NCBI GenBank assembly: GCA_936432065.2
Contig: OW386292.2
Coordinates: 127,159,639-127,223,638, forward strand
Length of the DNA stretch: 64,000 nt
Source of the DNA: Rutpela maculata
Lineage: Eukaryota > Arthropoda > Insecta > Coleoptera > Cerambycidae
Direction: 5' to 3'
Positions 1 through 11,497 of the stretch are shown piece by piece (position 1 is the stretch's first letter; each line of letters begins with the position of its first letter). The position numbers and the translations under genes are program-made. The notes beneath the pieces are model-generated. The model did not search any database. It was given only the letters and a program-made list of their open reading frames with translations, and was not told where the DNA came from.

Positions 1-535
1 CTGATGTCTTCTTATTACCTTTTAAATTTGTCTTAGGGAGGTTGTAGTGCCACTCTACGCTTTATAAATTTCAAATTCCATTTTATCTTCAATAAGTCTG
101 ACGATGTGTTTGCTTAAATCAGTTTAGGAAAAATAAATGCAATAATAAAATTATTTGGATTCCTTCGTGAACATTCTTATAGCTTCTCAGTTCTAATATG
201 GACTTATAAGAGTTTTAAAAACCAGGTTTAAGGTAGCCTTCGAGGTGTTTTCTAGAAATGCAGGAAGCTAATAAAAAAAAGCTTACGACAGCTTTAAAAT
301 AGGTTTTAAGAAAGGTTTTAAAACGGCCCGAACAAGATTTTCAAGAGCGGCACTATGCCTCACTAAAGAGTTTTATGATGCAATTTAAAAAGGCCTTAAC
401 AACCTTTATAAGCCATTTTAGTCTACAAGTCGCTTTATGATGGTATTAAGGATATTGTTACAGCAAAAGAAATTTTTCAAGGCATTTTATAAATGGTTTG
501 TATATATTTAAGAAACCAAAATTGTTCCTTGGGCA
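1..535. other. AT-rich stretch, nothing recognised
   Basis: No open frame of note, RNA gene or repeat boundary is recognised. Runs resembling 'aggttttaa' recur between about 200 and 470 but do not form clean units. Confidence 0.5.
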
Positions 536-855
536 ATATTAGGGAACCCAACAATAATATAATAGAACCTCTTCGAGATTGGACGTCCAATTGAGCTGAA
601 ATTTTGCATACACGTGTAGTTCTGATGACAATACAATATTATGGCACCAATGGTACAATGTTATGGAACCTAACAATAAGATAGGATGTCCAATTGTGCT
701 AAAATTTTGCATAAACATGTAGTTCTGATGACAATACAATGTCATGGTACCATGGTACAATATTATGAAACCCAACAGTAATATAATACTTCTAATTCTG
801 ATGTAAATACAATATTATGGTACCATCATTATTATTGTACAATATTATGGAACTC
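536..855. repeat. Imperfect tandem repeat, about 125-bp units
   Basis: Two and a half imperfect units are visible. Each contains 'ggacgtccaatt' or 'ggatgtccaatt', then 'aaaattttgcata', then 'tgtagttctgatgacaata', then a 'ggtaccatggtacaat'-like stretch. The third unit is partial and degraded. The short open frame across it on the minus strand is a product of the repeat, not a gene. The next 320 bases, to 1174, show nothing recognisable. Confidence 0.6.
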
Positions 856-1174
856 GCTCAAGTTTGGGCTCGTTGAATTGTTCTCGATGAGTACTCTGGT
901 CCTAGGTGGTATTCAGGGTCTAATGTTGGAGCTGGAAGGTGGGCGATTCATTATCAGAAATGCAAAGGTTAAGACGTCTCTAAATATTTAAAAATAAAAT
1001 CAAATTAAACAAAAACTTTTTTAAAACAAGCTTTCATTATTATTTGGATGTACTAAAAGCAAAAAAATAAAAATATGAAAAAAATAATTGTCTTAGAACC
1101 TTGTCGTGCGAATAGAAAAAAATACTTACTTAGGTACTTACAATCTCTGTCAAACAAAATTAATGCCTGTGTAA

Positions 1175-1234
1175 TGTAGTTACCTAACTATTTCCCTTAT
1201 TATTTGTTATATTGTTTTACATAAAACTAGATCC
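1175..1234 (+). repeat. Ty3/gypsy LTR fragment (5' copy)
   Basis: This 60-bp stretch, starting 'tgtagttacctaactattt' and ending 'actagatcc', is repeated at 2864-2923 downstream of the pol remnant. It abuts the RNase H coding remnant directly. The leader, gag, protease and reverse transcriptase have therefore been deleted between a truncated LTR and the middle of pol. Confidence 0.6.
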
Positions 1235-2858
1235 TACTAGGTCCGTAGGATCAGTTTTAGGGCAGACTTTTAACAATGTCTCCACTCCTTTGGCTTTCTA
1301 TTCTAAAAAGCTAACTGACACTCAAAAACGTTACTCAGTTTTTGACAGAGAACTTCTCGCCGCTTATTTGTCAATTAGACATTTCAGATATATTTTAGAA
1401 GGTCGAGATTTTACTCTTTTCACCGATCATGAACCTGGTTTCAGCATTGTTTTCTAAAGCGGAGAGAACCCAGACAAACTCGTTACTTGGAATACATGGC
1501 ACAATTTACGAATAACATTAAACACATTCCTGGTGCTCGTAACGTCATCGCAGATACAATGTCTCGTTTGAACGATTGTTCTTTAGTAAATCGAAATTAT
1601 CTGATGTCTGCTATTAATTCGAATGAATTTAATTTAACGCTTTTGAAAACTGCACAGTCTAAGGATTCAGAACTTACCTCTCTATTACAGTCGCAGGAAA
1701 ATAAACACAATAAGGTACATTTCTTTTTAAAACAAATTAGTATTGCTTCAACAGAGCTTATTTGGTGTGACGTCTCTAATTCTAAATGTCGTCCTTATGT
1801 ACCCAAAACTTTGCGTCATGTTGTTTTTGACATTTTTCATAACCTAGTTCAGGCAGGTATTCGGGCTACTAAAAATTTATTTCTGATAAATATTTTTGGC
1901 CCAGAATGAACTCTGACTGCACATTATGGACCAAAACTTGCATACGTTGTCAAACTTCTAAGGTTAATCGACATACAAAGACTCCGATAGGAAATTTTAA
2001 TGTACCTAAAGGTCGAACACATCCATATGGATCTTGTAGGACCGTTACCTCATTCAGAGGGTTATTCTTACATTCTCACCATCGTTGAGCGTTTTACGCG
2101 TTGGTCTGAAGCTTACTCCATTTCAGATCGCACTGTCGAGACGATAGCCAAAGTGTTGTTTCAAAATTACATCTGTCGCTTTGGCGTTCCGGTTCATATC
2201 ACGACGGACCAGGGAATGCAATTTGAATCTAAATTGTTTAGCGAATTTCATCGCATTCGCACGACTGCTTACCATCCGCAAAGCAACGGATGGTAAGCAC
2301 CGCTCATTAAAGACTACTTTATTAGATAGGGCAAATTCAATTAATTGGGTTTCGGAACTCCCTATTATTTTGTTAGGTTGGAGAGCTATGCCCAAAGTTG
2401 ATTTACATTGTTCGTCTGCAGAACTGGTATTTGGTCAAGCTTTACGTCTCCCTGGAGAATTTTTTATTAAATCTCACGTTCGTACGGAAATTCCTTATTT
2501 TATTAATAAGTTACATGACACTTTTGACAAATTATATTTTACAAATACCAGTCCTAATCATGTTTCTCAGAAATCATTCGTAAGTCCTGATGCGATACTT
2601 GCAAGTTTGTATTTCTTCGTAAGACACGTATTAAACCTGTTTTCACACCTTTATTTGAAGGTCCTTATGAAGTGATTTCACGTACAGCTAAAATTATCAC
2701 CATCCTTAAGCAGGGAAAAGAAATGACTGTCAGTATTGACAGAATTAAACCAGCTTATTTATTAGCTGACATTACAGATCGTCCAGCTCCGTTGGTGGCT
2801 AAAAGAGTACGTTTTGATTTTGATTGGTTTATTTTTTTTTCTTTGAGGGGGAGTATTA
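1235..2858 (+). pseudogene. Ty3/gypsy pol remnant: RNase H and integrase
   Basis: Three frames each carry part of one gypsy polyprotein. The first, from about 1235 to 1457, is an RNase H domain with the recognisable run PLAFYSKKLTDTQKRYSVFD. The second, from about 1487, continues with the linker ('HIPGARNVIADTMSRL'), followed by an HHCC-like stretch containing 'CIRCQTSKV'. The third, from about 2000, holds the integrase core with 'HMDLVGPLPHSEGY' and 'VPVHITTDQGMQFES'. Frameshifts near 1457, 1905, 2000-2090 and 2290, a duplicated 'accatccgcaaagcaacggatgg' region and a missing 5' half make it non-functional. A purine run (gagggggag) just before 2859 is the expected polypurine tract next to the 3' LTR. 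This is a dead LTR retrotransposon of the host genome. Confidence 0.8.
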
Positions 2859-2923
2859 TGTAGTGTAGTTACCTAACTATTTCCCTTATTATTTGTTATA
2901 TTGTTTTACATAAAACTAGATCC
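2859..2923 (+). repeat. Ty3/gypsy 3' LTR fragment
   Basis: The fragment begins with TG immediately downstream of a purine-rich tract and shares 60 bp with 1175-1234. It stops matching after 'actagatcc', so most of the LTR is missing. The unique flank leads to a MITE at 2980. Confidence 0.55.
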
Positions 2924-2979
2924 CAAGGATTCAAAATAAAATCCGTTACTTAGGTTATATAATTAATAAGATAATTATA

Positions 2980-3682
2980 CAGGGTGTCCCGAAACTCCCG
3001 CCTTTCCCTTTAGGTGCTAATTCTCCATGCAAAAATAGTAAGAAAAGTTCCTATAAACATGTGTCCGGAAATGCTTCCTAAGGGAGCTACGGCCCTCTAA
3101 GGATGGCACAAAAATAGGTGTACTAATTATCTCGGAAATGATTTGGGACAACTTTATGAAACTTGGTTAACTTTTTTCGATTAATAAAAGTTATTGTTTT
3201 ACGCCTACTTTAAAAAATAAATAATGCGCATTTAGCAAACGAATACGCACTATTTCGTTTAGACCGCTTTTACTCGAAAACGGCTTGCCATATGGCTAAT
3301 TGTAAAGAGGCCTTTTTTTATGCAGAATTAACCAGGGAATCATAATCAGTAAATAAAAGTATTAAAAATGTCAAATGGAAAATTAATATGTAGAAACAAA
3401 GAACACCGACCTCTCGTTTCTCCGCCCCTGGATAAAATTAATTTTGGCTAATACTGTAAAACAATAACCTTTAATAATCAAAAAAACGTAACCAAGTTTC
3501 ATAAAGTTGTCCCAAATCATTTCCGAGATAATTAGTAAAAACACCTATTTTTGCGCCATCCTTAGAGGGCCGTAGCTCCCTTAGGAAGCATTTCCGGACA
3601 CATGTTTATAGGAACTTTTCTTACTATTTTTGCATGGAGAATTAGCACCTAAAGGGGAAGGCGGGAGTTTCGGGACACCCTG
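2980..3682. mobile_element. TA-flanked foldback MITE with long terminal inverted repeats
   Basis: The left end 'CAGGGTGTCCCGAAACTCCC' is mirrored by the right end 'GGGAGTTTCGGGACACCCTG'. The inverted arms extend inward for about 235 bp with small differences, for example around 'catgtgtccggaaatgcttc' and its complement at 3584-3604. TA lies on both sides (2978-2979 and 3683-3684), as expected for Tc1/mariner-type insertion. No transposase is encoded, so it is a non-autonomous element. Confidence 0.85.
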
Positions 3683-3811
3683 TATATGTATATGTGGATA
3701 TGTTTTTTTTTTTAATTAATTTTTAATATGGTTGAAGGGCGTACGTTTTAGAAAAAGTATATTTCTAGAGATAAAACTTACAACTATTTATTTATTTTGT
3801 TTCAAACTTAC

Positions 3812-4078
3812 CTGAAGGCCCTGTAGTGTGGGCATTAATAATATGTGGGTTGCTTTCTTCATTACTTGGATAAACAATTGCTGTAACTTCAAAGTAGATA
3901 TACGTGCATTCAGGTAACCAGGACATATCAAATTCTGTGTAGTCAAGAATAAATGTGTAATGCAAAGTGTTTTCGATGTAGACGTAAATCTTGGTGCTGG
4001 TAAGTTCGCAATTTGTGCTGGGAGACCAACGCAGAGTATTATCTGAGGCAAACGTTACATTTCGAATGCTCTCTGGAA
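3812..4078 (-). CDS. Fibronectin type III domain exon of a host gene (partial)
   Basis: The minus strand encodes an FN3-like domain of about 89 residues, with the family's pattern of a proline-rich entry (PESIRNVTF), a conserved tryptophan (LRWSPST), and a tyrosine/tryptophan core (MSWLPECTYIYFEVTA). It is bounded by an acceptor AG at 4079-4080 and a perfect donor (CAG|gtaagt, exon ending at 3812). Both boundaries split a codon after its first base, giving the symmetric phase 1-1 exon typical of shuffled FN3 modules. The length is 267 nt, a multiple of three. The candidate upstream exon is the signal-peptide exon at 10979-11051 on the same strand, which also ends in phase 1; the intron would be about 6.9 kb and full of transposons. 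A secreted or membrane FN3 protein is inferred; its specific identity is unknown. An open-frame start at 4085 is not needed if the exon is spliced. Confidence 0.65.
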
Positions 4079-4253
4079 CTGCCATGAAAATAATAACCTA
4101 ATTATTATTGGGTGAATATGTTTGATTGTATTAGAGTAACCGTAAATTTACCAATGTTACGCTTAAATAACTTTAATTTAATAATACAGTACTACTCCAG
4201 GAATTAGCGAATTTTACCTGTTGCTAAATAAACTATATTATTATTATTAAAAA

Positions 4254-4817
4254 TTCATGGTAGTTCTGGAAATAGGTTTATTTTATGTTTTTTGGCTCGC
4301 TGAATTCAAATTTTTAATTTCTCACAAAAAATTCCCCCCTCCCGCACCCCCCTCAAATTTAGGGAAGAAAACCCAAAAAATGAGTTTTGATTTTTTTTAT
4401 CGGCGAGTGGATCCCGAAATATGCGCGGCGTGTGCATTTAGGTATCACGGCAACTCCACAGTTGCTCTCTCGTCTTTCGATCTTCTTGGGGTACCCCCTC
4501 CCCTGCCACGTCCCTTGAGCTAGCATACTGTTGTCAAGAGACCCTTCCCTTTCCCCCCGATGTCACCTGTATGATGCTCGAGAATTGATAGCAACCCAGG
4601 GACCAGGACCTTTCCTGTTGCAAATTTTGTCTACTTTCCGAATTTCTAGGTATGTTTTTTATAAAACTAATAAAAAAAAAAGAAAAAAAAAACGGTTTTT
4701 TGGTTTTATTTTCAAATTTTTGAGGAGGTTGCGGAGGGAATTTTTGGTGGGAAGTTAAAAATTCGGATTCAACACTCCAAAAATGTAAAGTAAGCCCGTT
4801 TCCAGAACTACCATGAA
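4254..4817. mobile_element. Foldback MITE
   Basis: Left end 'ttcatggtagttctggaaa' and right end 'tttccagaactaccatgaa' are inverted copies. The arms stay alignable for about 120-150 bp, through 'gaattcaaatttttaa' on the left and its diverged complement on the right. The centre is pyrimidine-rich. Small open frames on both strands here derive from the repeat arms. Confidence 0.7.
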
Positions 4818-5012
4818 CTTTTCCAGGTAAGGGCCCTATATGGACTATAACGGTAAAATTTCTGTTACCCTTATAAACCACTTAAAGCACTCAAATGGAG
4901 CAGTTTATAAACTTTGTTTACTGACGGTACATAACTTCAAAGTTTATAAAAAATAGCAACAGAAATGTCTTCGCTACCTCTATATAGCTTATTCTAACCG
5001 TATAATAATAAT

Positions 5013-5650
5013 ACAGGGTGTAATTAGTTTCATACCATTAAAAAAACTGGTGATGAGGAACGAGACTGGGCAAACAAAACGTTATACAATATGGGGCCTA
5101 AAGCCCACAGTTTTGGAGAAAAGAAATAAACAATAATTTCGAAAATTTAAAAAAATATTGTTTGAGAACTGCTGGAATATTGGGATACTAATAGGTTTTA
5201 TATTGTCGCGTCTGGTTGCGCATGATACTCTGACATTTGCGCGGATAGGTACTGTTCCTTGCGTTATTGCCGAACAATATTTTAATTTATGTGGTTACTT
5301 GGTTAAGTACGGACACACGACCTACCCGTTCGTTGTTTTTCTATGTTGCTTTTATCCTTTTTGAATTTTGAGCCGCTGTATTCATAGTTAAGACTTATTT
5401 TATTGACTTACCGGTCAAGTCATTAAATACTTTGTTACGTGATCCAATTTACACTTTAGAACAGTTGCAGCAACGTGTGCGTAGAAACCATAAAAAATTA
5501 TCCTAAGGAACCCGGAACCAAACCCATGAAAATGTTGATTCGGTGGAATCGGCTGAAATTTTGGTATTTTGTAGTTCAAGTCATGCTGATCAAAAGTTCT
5601 TATCACAATTCTATGGACAGTTTTTGAGATACAGCTTGTCAAAATGACGT
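5013..5650. other. One-ended transposon-like fragment
   Basis: The sequence 'acagggtgtaattagtttc' resembles the terminus of a TA-flanked DNA element, but no inverted partner is present nearby. The interior has no intact frame. It is probably a truncated element. Confidence 0.3.
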
Positions 5651-7009
5651 AATTTGCGTCATTTTAGACATTCAAGAACTTCTTACTCCTAAACTATTAA
5701 CTTTAGCAAAAAATTGTAAGGGTCGAAATATTTTTGTTCTAATCCAATAAAGCTCAAGAATTTTTTTTAAAATTTCTTAACAATTTTTACACACAAAAAA
5801 AAGTATATTTGATTTGAATAAATATGCTTTAATCCAAATAAACGGTAATTTTGTATATAATGAATATGATCAATATTTCAAATGAAGATTACAATTTATT
5901 TAAGATTATCCTTAATTAGATAAGAACATAGTATTAAATTGAACATTTCATTTATTTAAAATGAAAAATCCTAGTTTTCTTGTTTTAACTCTATCCCTTA
6001 TTTTAAAATGAACACCTTAATATATTTTCTTTAAAATTGTGTTTAAGTCTTTGTAAATAAATTGTATGTTACATTTAAAATTACCTCTTATTTAAAACTA
6101 ATACTGAATTTTAAATCAAACTAAAAATCAAACTAAACTAAGAATACATATAAGTTTAAATTAAATATAATATATTTAATCCAAAGAATAGCTAGTCTCA
6201 ATTTAACGCAAGGCTTTTTTAAATCAATATTATAATTTATTTGTGTAGAATCGCTTGTAGTTCAAATAAAAATTAATATCTATTTAAATTAAAAATCAGG
6301 ACTGCTTCCCTTTTGAAACGAATTTTTCAAGTCACATTCTTGTCGACAGCAAGAATTAACTTATTAAATTAGTTGCCCATCATCTGACCCCTGATGATTC
6401 AAGAAAGTCTGATGTGATGGAGCATTTATATTTTTATTTTATTGCCTATACGAATTTCCGGGCGAATACTCTCATAGACCTATGGTAAGACTAAGTCAGC
6501 GAATTGTAAGCAGATCCATCTACCAGCATCTACCGTGGACTTGGAGAGGGCTTCACTATACTCTGTATAAGTTAAATATATGATACTCTCAAATTTAAAA
6601 AATGTGTTATATTTAAAGATTGTCTCAAATCTATATTACTTTTGTTTCAAGAGTAAAGCATTTTTAGTTGCAATTATGCATAATTCTATATTTACAGTGT
6701 GGATTCCCGACATTAATGGATTTATCTCAAGTTTAGTAGTTGCCATTTTAAATTTTTTAATAAATATGTTTAATGAAGCAAAGAATTTTACTATTTATTT
6801 AAATATTATGTAATATTTATTATGTTGCTAATTCATTTTCAACTTCAAAATATTTATAGTTCTATTAGTTCTCAATGTAGAATATGAATGTCTCAACTTG
6901 ACTATACTCTATATAGTTAAAAAGAATTATAAACACTCAAAAAACTCTATACTTATATTCAAAACACAAGAGGCCATGATGAATTTTCAAGTGACGTCAT
7001 AGTTATTAA
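5651..7009. other. Very AT-rich stretch, nothing recognised
   Basis: The region is rich in 'tttaaat' and 'attttaaa' words and has no credible coding frame, RNA gene or clear repeat boundary. The 77-codon frame at 6580-6813 is low-complexity and hydrophobic and has no recognisable family. Confidence 0.4.
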
Positions 7010-7133
7010 GGTACCAAGGGTGTTATAAGGATAATAACGCACCGAGGTCGGCAGTGTACAATCCCGAGGGCCTCTAGCCTGAGGGAATGTACGTCGACCG
7101 ATGGCGTCATTATCCTATAACACCCGTGGTGCC
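7010..7133. repeat. Hairpin repeat
   Basis: 'ggtaccaagggtgttataag' pairs with 'ttataacacc..ggtgcc' around a GC-rich loop centred near 7075. Similar hairpins lie at 16862-16967 and about 42785-42930, each beside a tyrosine-recombinase relic, so this may be an end of the same class of element. Confidence 0.5.
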
Positions 7134-7349
7134 TTCAACGTTTAATGTTCTGCAAGTCTATTATTTAATTCGAATTTTTTTTTTGACATTTACGATTTAT
7201 CAATTTGACATCCATTATGTTTAGAACGATTTGATTTAAAAGAGAGTAAAAATCAAAATTGTTTGTAAACGCCGCCGTTGCATAGCAACGCATTTTGTTT
7301 GTCAATAACGCTATCATAATTTGCTTGTTTTGGGTTGTATTATAATTTT

Positions 7350-7399
7350 ATAATGCCCTAGGGCGTTATAGATATTCATAACGCCCTAGGGCGTTATTT
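7350..7399. repeat. Tandem palindrome
   Basis: The palindromic word 'aacgccctagggcgtta', or a near match, occurs twice within 50 bp. The surrounding sequence to 8190 holds no recognised gene. Confidence 0.5.
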
Positions 7400-8196
7400 C
7401 TCATTTAAAGTATCTCAAAATAGGGTGGTTATTGTAAAATAACAGACTTGTAGGACATTAAAAATATAAAAGTACGCGTTTGTGGATCAGGGCTGTAGCC
7501 AGGGGTGGGCCAGGAATAATTTTCGCCCGACCTATGTCGACCGCAGAAAATAATGAGGTAATTATTTTTAAATGGAAAAAACGAATTTTTGGCCCACGGG
7601 CCCCCTCTGAAAAATTCTTTGCCCACCCTTAAAGCATTTTCTAGCTACAGGCCTGTTGTGGATTCAAAATGACCACATTTAATACTTAATTAATAATTTA
7701 ATAATTTGATAAGTAATTATAAATACTCAATTCATAAAGTTAAATTATTATAATATGAAGGTTTATTAATTTTGAGAGTTTATTTTAAATTAAAAAAAAT
7801 ATATATATATTGTTATGAAAATACAGTGCGTATAAAAAGGTAAAAACACTAAACATAAATGAATTTCTGCATGTATTTGCATTTCAATATTCGTCTTTCT
7901 CTTTGTCTGGGACGTCCTTCTATATAGAGACCACTTCGTGCTCATGTAATTGAGTCTGCTGAGTGCTCTTGTTTGACTAAAGTCTCGGTTTATCGCTCTT
8001 GAACGTGGCTAGTATTTATCAAATTATTCGGGTACTTTTGAGTCAAATGAAAAAAGTACTGGAAGTTTTTCAAGTAAAATGCTGTACTGTCGTGAGCAAA
8101 AAAAATAAGACAACTATTTTTTTCTAATGTAAATCTGCCTCTATTTGAATATGTAATGAATAGCCGAAATAAAACAGTTAGCACTTTTATTTTATT

Positions 8197-8925
8197 ACTT
8201 CCACGTCCAGTGGAAGTATAGTAACGACAAAAAAATTTTTAAAAATTTTTATTGTCCAAATAGGCTTAAAATGTCATGAAACGTCGAGATTTTAAGTTTG
8301 AGCGAAAAAAAATTTTCTGTCTGTCTGTCGGTCTGTCTGTCTGTCTGTCTGTAACTTTTTTTTGTGCGCACGTTTACTCTGGAACCGTTTGAGATATTGA
8401 CTTGAAATTTGGTACACATATGTACTTTAACGAGATCTAGAACTAGATTATATTTTCATCTTGTTCCGTCGAAGGGTTGGGGTGTAAATTGGGGTAAATT
8501 TGGGGTAAATGGGTAAATCAAGCAGGTAAGAGTCCACGAAATTGGTATTTAGTATATACAAGAGAAGCTAAGGTCTCAAAAAAAAAATGTTGGCATTAGC
8601 CACCCCCATTACCACCCCCACTCCCTTATTAAAGGGGATGAAAAAAACTTGTGATTTAGTGTATGTACAGGAACCAGAAACCTCAAAATATTTTTTACTC
8701 CATCCACCTCCCCACTACCACCCCCCTATCACCACCCCCACCCCACCACCGATGTGGGGTATCGTTTTACGGGTTTTTGGGGTAGAAGATTTCAAATATT
8801 ACATTATTAAAGTTCCATAAACAATTATTTTCACATACAAAGTTTTTTCGTTGTGAGTGACATGGATAGAGAATCTGGATGTGGAAGTAGTGATTCCTTG
8901 GGCAGCGGTTTTTTTTATTGTAATG
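8197..8925 (+). repeat. Dispersed repeat with (CTGT)n microsatellite, copy 1
   Basis: The repeat starts 'acttccacgtccagtggaag', which is itself palindromic, and carries a (CTGT)n run at about 8323-8351. It continues through 'gtacacatatgtactttaac' and two C-rich blocks of 'caccccca' type, and ends near 'gattccttgggcagcgg'. The same order is found inverted at 40040-40745 and 41300-41965. No coding capacity is evident. Confidence 0.75.
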
Positions 8926-8929
8926 CTGA

Positions 8930-9110
8930 AGTTATTGCTATAGCAAATGATGGATGGTTAATGAGACAAGTTCCACTGCGTTATAACATTAACAAAAATT
9001 TGGTGTTTAACAATTTAAAAAAGTGAATAATAAATGGCAAAATAAGTATAAATCCTGGATCAGGTACAAAGGATATCCAACTTAACAAGAAAGTAGCTAT
9101 TCATATTTCG
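8930..9110 (+). pseudogene. Tc1-like transposase N-terminal fragment, plus strand
   Basis: A degraded helix-turn-helix region can be read as 'VIAIANDGWLMRQVPLRYNI' followed by an 'INKN' stretch. It matches the N-terminal region of the minus-strand Tc1 relic that starts at 9667. The two copies converge head-on, so two independent or rearranged insertions are involved. Confidence 0.5.
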
Positions 9111-9134
9111 TTATTGCACCATTTCTATTTATAA

Positions 9135-9667
9135 CTTCATTGTTAGACATATGTTTCTCATCGAATCTAGTATTCGGAGGTCGGTAAACACGAATACGAC
9201 CGCTGTGTGTTGACTGGAAAGTTTTTTCGTCTAAAAATTACATTGTTCCAAAAATGTACATCATGCACTAAAAATTCAAGTGCAAATCCTAGTCGAGCTT
9301 CTTTATGCTCAGCTTTAAGTAAGTATTTCTGTGCTGTTGCATTACAGCGTAGCTCCGATTCTCTTACTCGTCGGCTACCAGTACTACTCGATCCAGGAAA
9401 ATTCGTTTCTTCAGCAGCCTGAATAACTGAGTAAAAGGGATTTTCTACTAATGTATTTACCAATTGCAAATCTGGTTGTTGAGTTGATATCCTTCGTCGC
9501 CCTAATCCAGGATTTCTGTTAATCCTATCGTTTATTCTCCACTTTTTTAAAATATTACACACTGAACTTTTGTTAATATTATAACGCAGTGCAATTTGTC
9601 TTATTGATCATCCATCTTCGGCTTTAGCAATAACTCCAGCTTTAACTAAATCGCTTATATGGGGCAT
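9135..9667 (-). pseudogene. Tc1-like transposase fragment
   Basis: Read from an ATG at 9667, the frame opens 'MPHISDLVKAGVIAKAEDG', meets a TGA where a tryptophan is expected, then continues with a second helix-turn-helix (IRQIALRYNINKSSVCNILK), a basic linker (GLGRRRIS), and the start of the catalytic domain ('LEFLVHDVHFWNNVIF'). After 'VIF' the expected acidic catalytic motif is disrupted by a small shift, and the sequence ends near 'RFDEKHM' at about 9140. The remaining two thirds of the DDE domain are absent. It is a dead copy of a Tc1-family DNA transposon. Confidence 0.75.
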
Positions 9668-9729
9668 ATTAGTTTTTGCACATTTGCAATGAATTTAAAG
9701 AAATAACTGACAATGTCACAAAAATTAAA

Positions 9730-10970
9730 GTTAGATGTACACAACTAGATTTTAGCAAAAATACGTTATAAGACTTGTCCCATTTTTTTTGCGCACGACA
9801 GTACCTAAAACATTTCCGTTATTTTTTCGATAGTATATGTATTATTGGTTAAAAATAGGCTATTTTTGAGATAAAAAATAATGACGTTTTTTGTCCAACT
9901 TTGAATAGTTGTAATTTCATTTAGAGATGTACCTGTAAGCATATTCAAGATAATTTTCTCCGCTTCAATTGAGACTTAAAACCGTAACCCAAATATGTAT
10001 TGTAAGATATTTGTAACAAAATAAAAATTGTGCAATATCACCCAATTTATTTAAAACAAAATTGATTTCCAAACACGTATAGCAAAAAATTAAATGTTAA
10101 TAAAGAAAATCCATCCGTAATTGTTTAGCTGTAATAGTGTACCCAGAGAAATTACGAATTGAAGAAATGGACAAGCTTTTCTCATAATTTTTAAGTTATT
10201 TATTAGATTTAAGTTGCCATAAAAAATGTTGTAATTAAGATAAATCAACATGTTGATCACATTCGAAAAATAATTGAATAAATTTGAAAAAAATAAACAT
10301 TTACAAATGTTTTCTTTCTTTAAAGATGATTGTTTACAATAGGAAAGCATTGATTCTTTACATTATAAATTATTTTTAAGGAAAATAATGAATGTCGTTT
10401 AATTTCAACAGCTACAAAAAGTTTAAATGAACTTCTTTGTCAAAAGGGAATTTAAAACAATAAAATAAAATGTCTTTTTTATTTTTTTAAGGACCTTCTA
10501 CTGATACTACCAATTTCAAAAATTAGAGATTATAGAAAACTATCTCAAGATGCTACAAAAAAATATGACAATTTTACCATCAGAGTACCATCATTTAAAA
10601 AAATTAAAAAGTCCTTTTATTTTTTCAAGTACCAAGTACCCATTTGATCGCTTTAGAAAAATTATGTATGGTAAAAGACCATCCCAAAATTATACCAAAA
10701 TTTATATAGTACGTAGTAAGTATGGTAGTATATATCACTGGTTGAAGTTTTATTTAAATCGATTATGTCGTTCAATAGATAAAAATCATTTTTGTAAATT
10801 TTCGATTTTTTTTTACTCGAAAACGGTTTAACATCAAGGGCTGAAATTTAACAAAATTGTAAGTGATATTGATAAAAATCAAGCAAAAAAAATGAGCACT
10901 ATCCATGCTGGGGCAAATTCACCCATCTTAACCGACTATGGCCTTTGCAGTTTTTTTAGCAATAATTTGT
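9730..10970. other. AT-rich stretch, no gene recognised
   Basis: Open frames at 10090-10350 (minus) and 10550-10831 (plus) have no recognisable family, are biased to Asn, Lys, Phe and Ile, and look like chance frames in AT-rich DNA. The segment lies inside the presumed first intron of the minus-strand FN3 gene. Confidence 0.35.
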
Positions 10971-10978
10971 ATACTTAC

Positions 10979-11051
10979 TGCATTCTTCTGCTATGGCACC
11001 TTGGAGCACTAGGAGAACCAGAAAGCTCAGTACACGGAGCATTGTGAACAT
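10979..11051 (-). CDS. Signal-peptide exon of a secreted host protein (minus-strand copy)
   Basis: The minus strand encodes a 24-residue leader starting Met-Phe-Thr-Met-Leu-Arg, with the hydrophobic core VLSFLVLLVLQGAIA followed by EEC: a typical cleavable signal peptide with cleavage likely after Ala-Ile-Ala. The exon ends at a strong donor (GTAAGTAT, 10978 downward) in phase 1. An almost identical exon of exactly the same 73-nt coding length is on the plus strand at 30513-30585, with a homologous upstream region. The FN3 exon at 3812-4078 on the same strand starts in phase 1 and is a plausible next exon. A second in-frame ATG three codons in (11042) could also serve as start and is the one aligned with the paralogue. 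Confidence 0.65.
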
Positions 11052-11330
11052 TGTGAAGTTTGTTGTCAGATGAATAACTATCTAGTCTGAATACCTCTAT
11101 TTAGACAATAGTCGTCAATTAGATACACTTTAGATAGGAAAGATAGACATGATGATGCTCTATTCGCACAAGATTAAATTAAATAAGGAGCTTTAGGTAG
11201 GGACAATATTTACGTATTGGATATTGTCAGAACATTTTACGTAATATACCGGGTGTCAACGAAATCATTAGACAAGCCATAGTCTCCAGAATTTTCATGG
11301 TATAAGTAGAGCTCGGAAATTTTATCCCTG
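11052..11330 (-). promoter_or_regulatory. 5' flank of the minus-strand secreted-protein gene, inverted duplicate of 30240-30512
   Basis: Read on the minus strand, the order of landmarks matches the plus-strand copy: 'accgggtgtcaacgaaat' complement, 'ctctattcgca'/'gaatagagca', 'ctaaagtgta', 'attgacga', 'gatagttattca', 'tctgac', then the ATG. The paralogue has a clear TATATAAG box at the position where this copy has 'tctaaata'. Confidence 0.55.
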
Positions 11331-11497
11331 TGACGTCAAAATCATGGTTGGCTCTAGGTCAGTGCGGAATAATTTTTATGCAAGTGTGGCAGAATATATC
11401 TTACCTTGTACTTTTTTTTTTAGGGAATTCTGTAATATCCAAAGTTAATATGGTCAGTTTATTATAAACACTCACTGTCACTATCAGTAGAGCCACT

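Noticed and set aside
4531..4881. Overlapping frames on both strands
   Set aside because: They follow poly-A/T tracts and the arms of a foldback MITE; no family resemblance.
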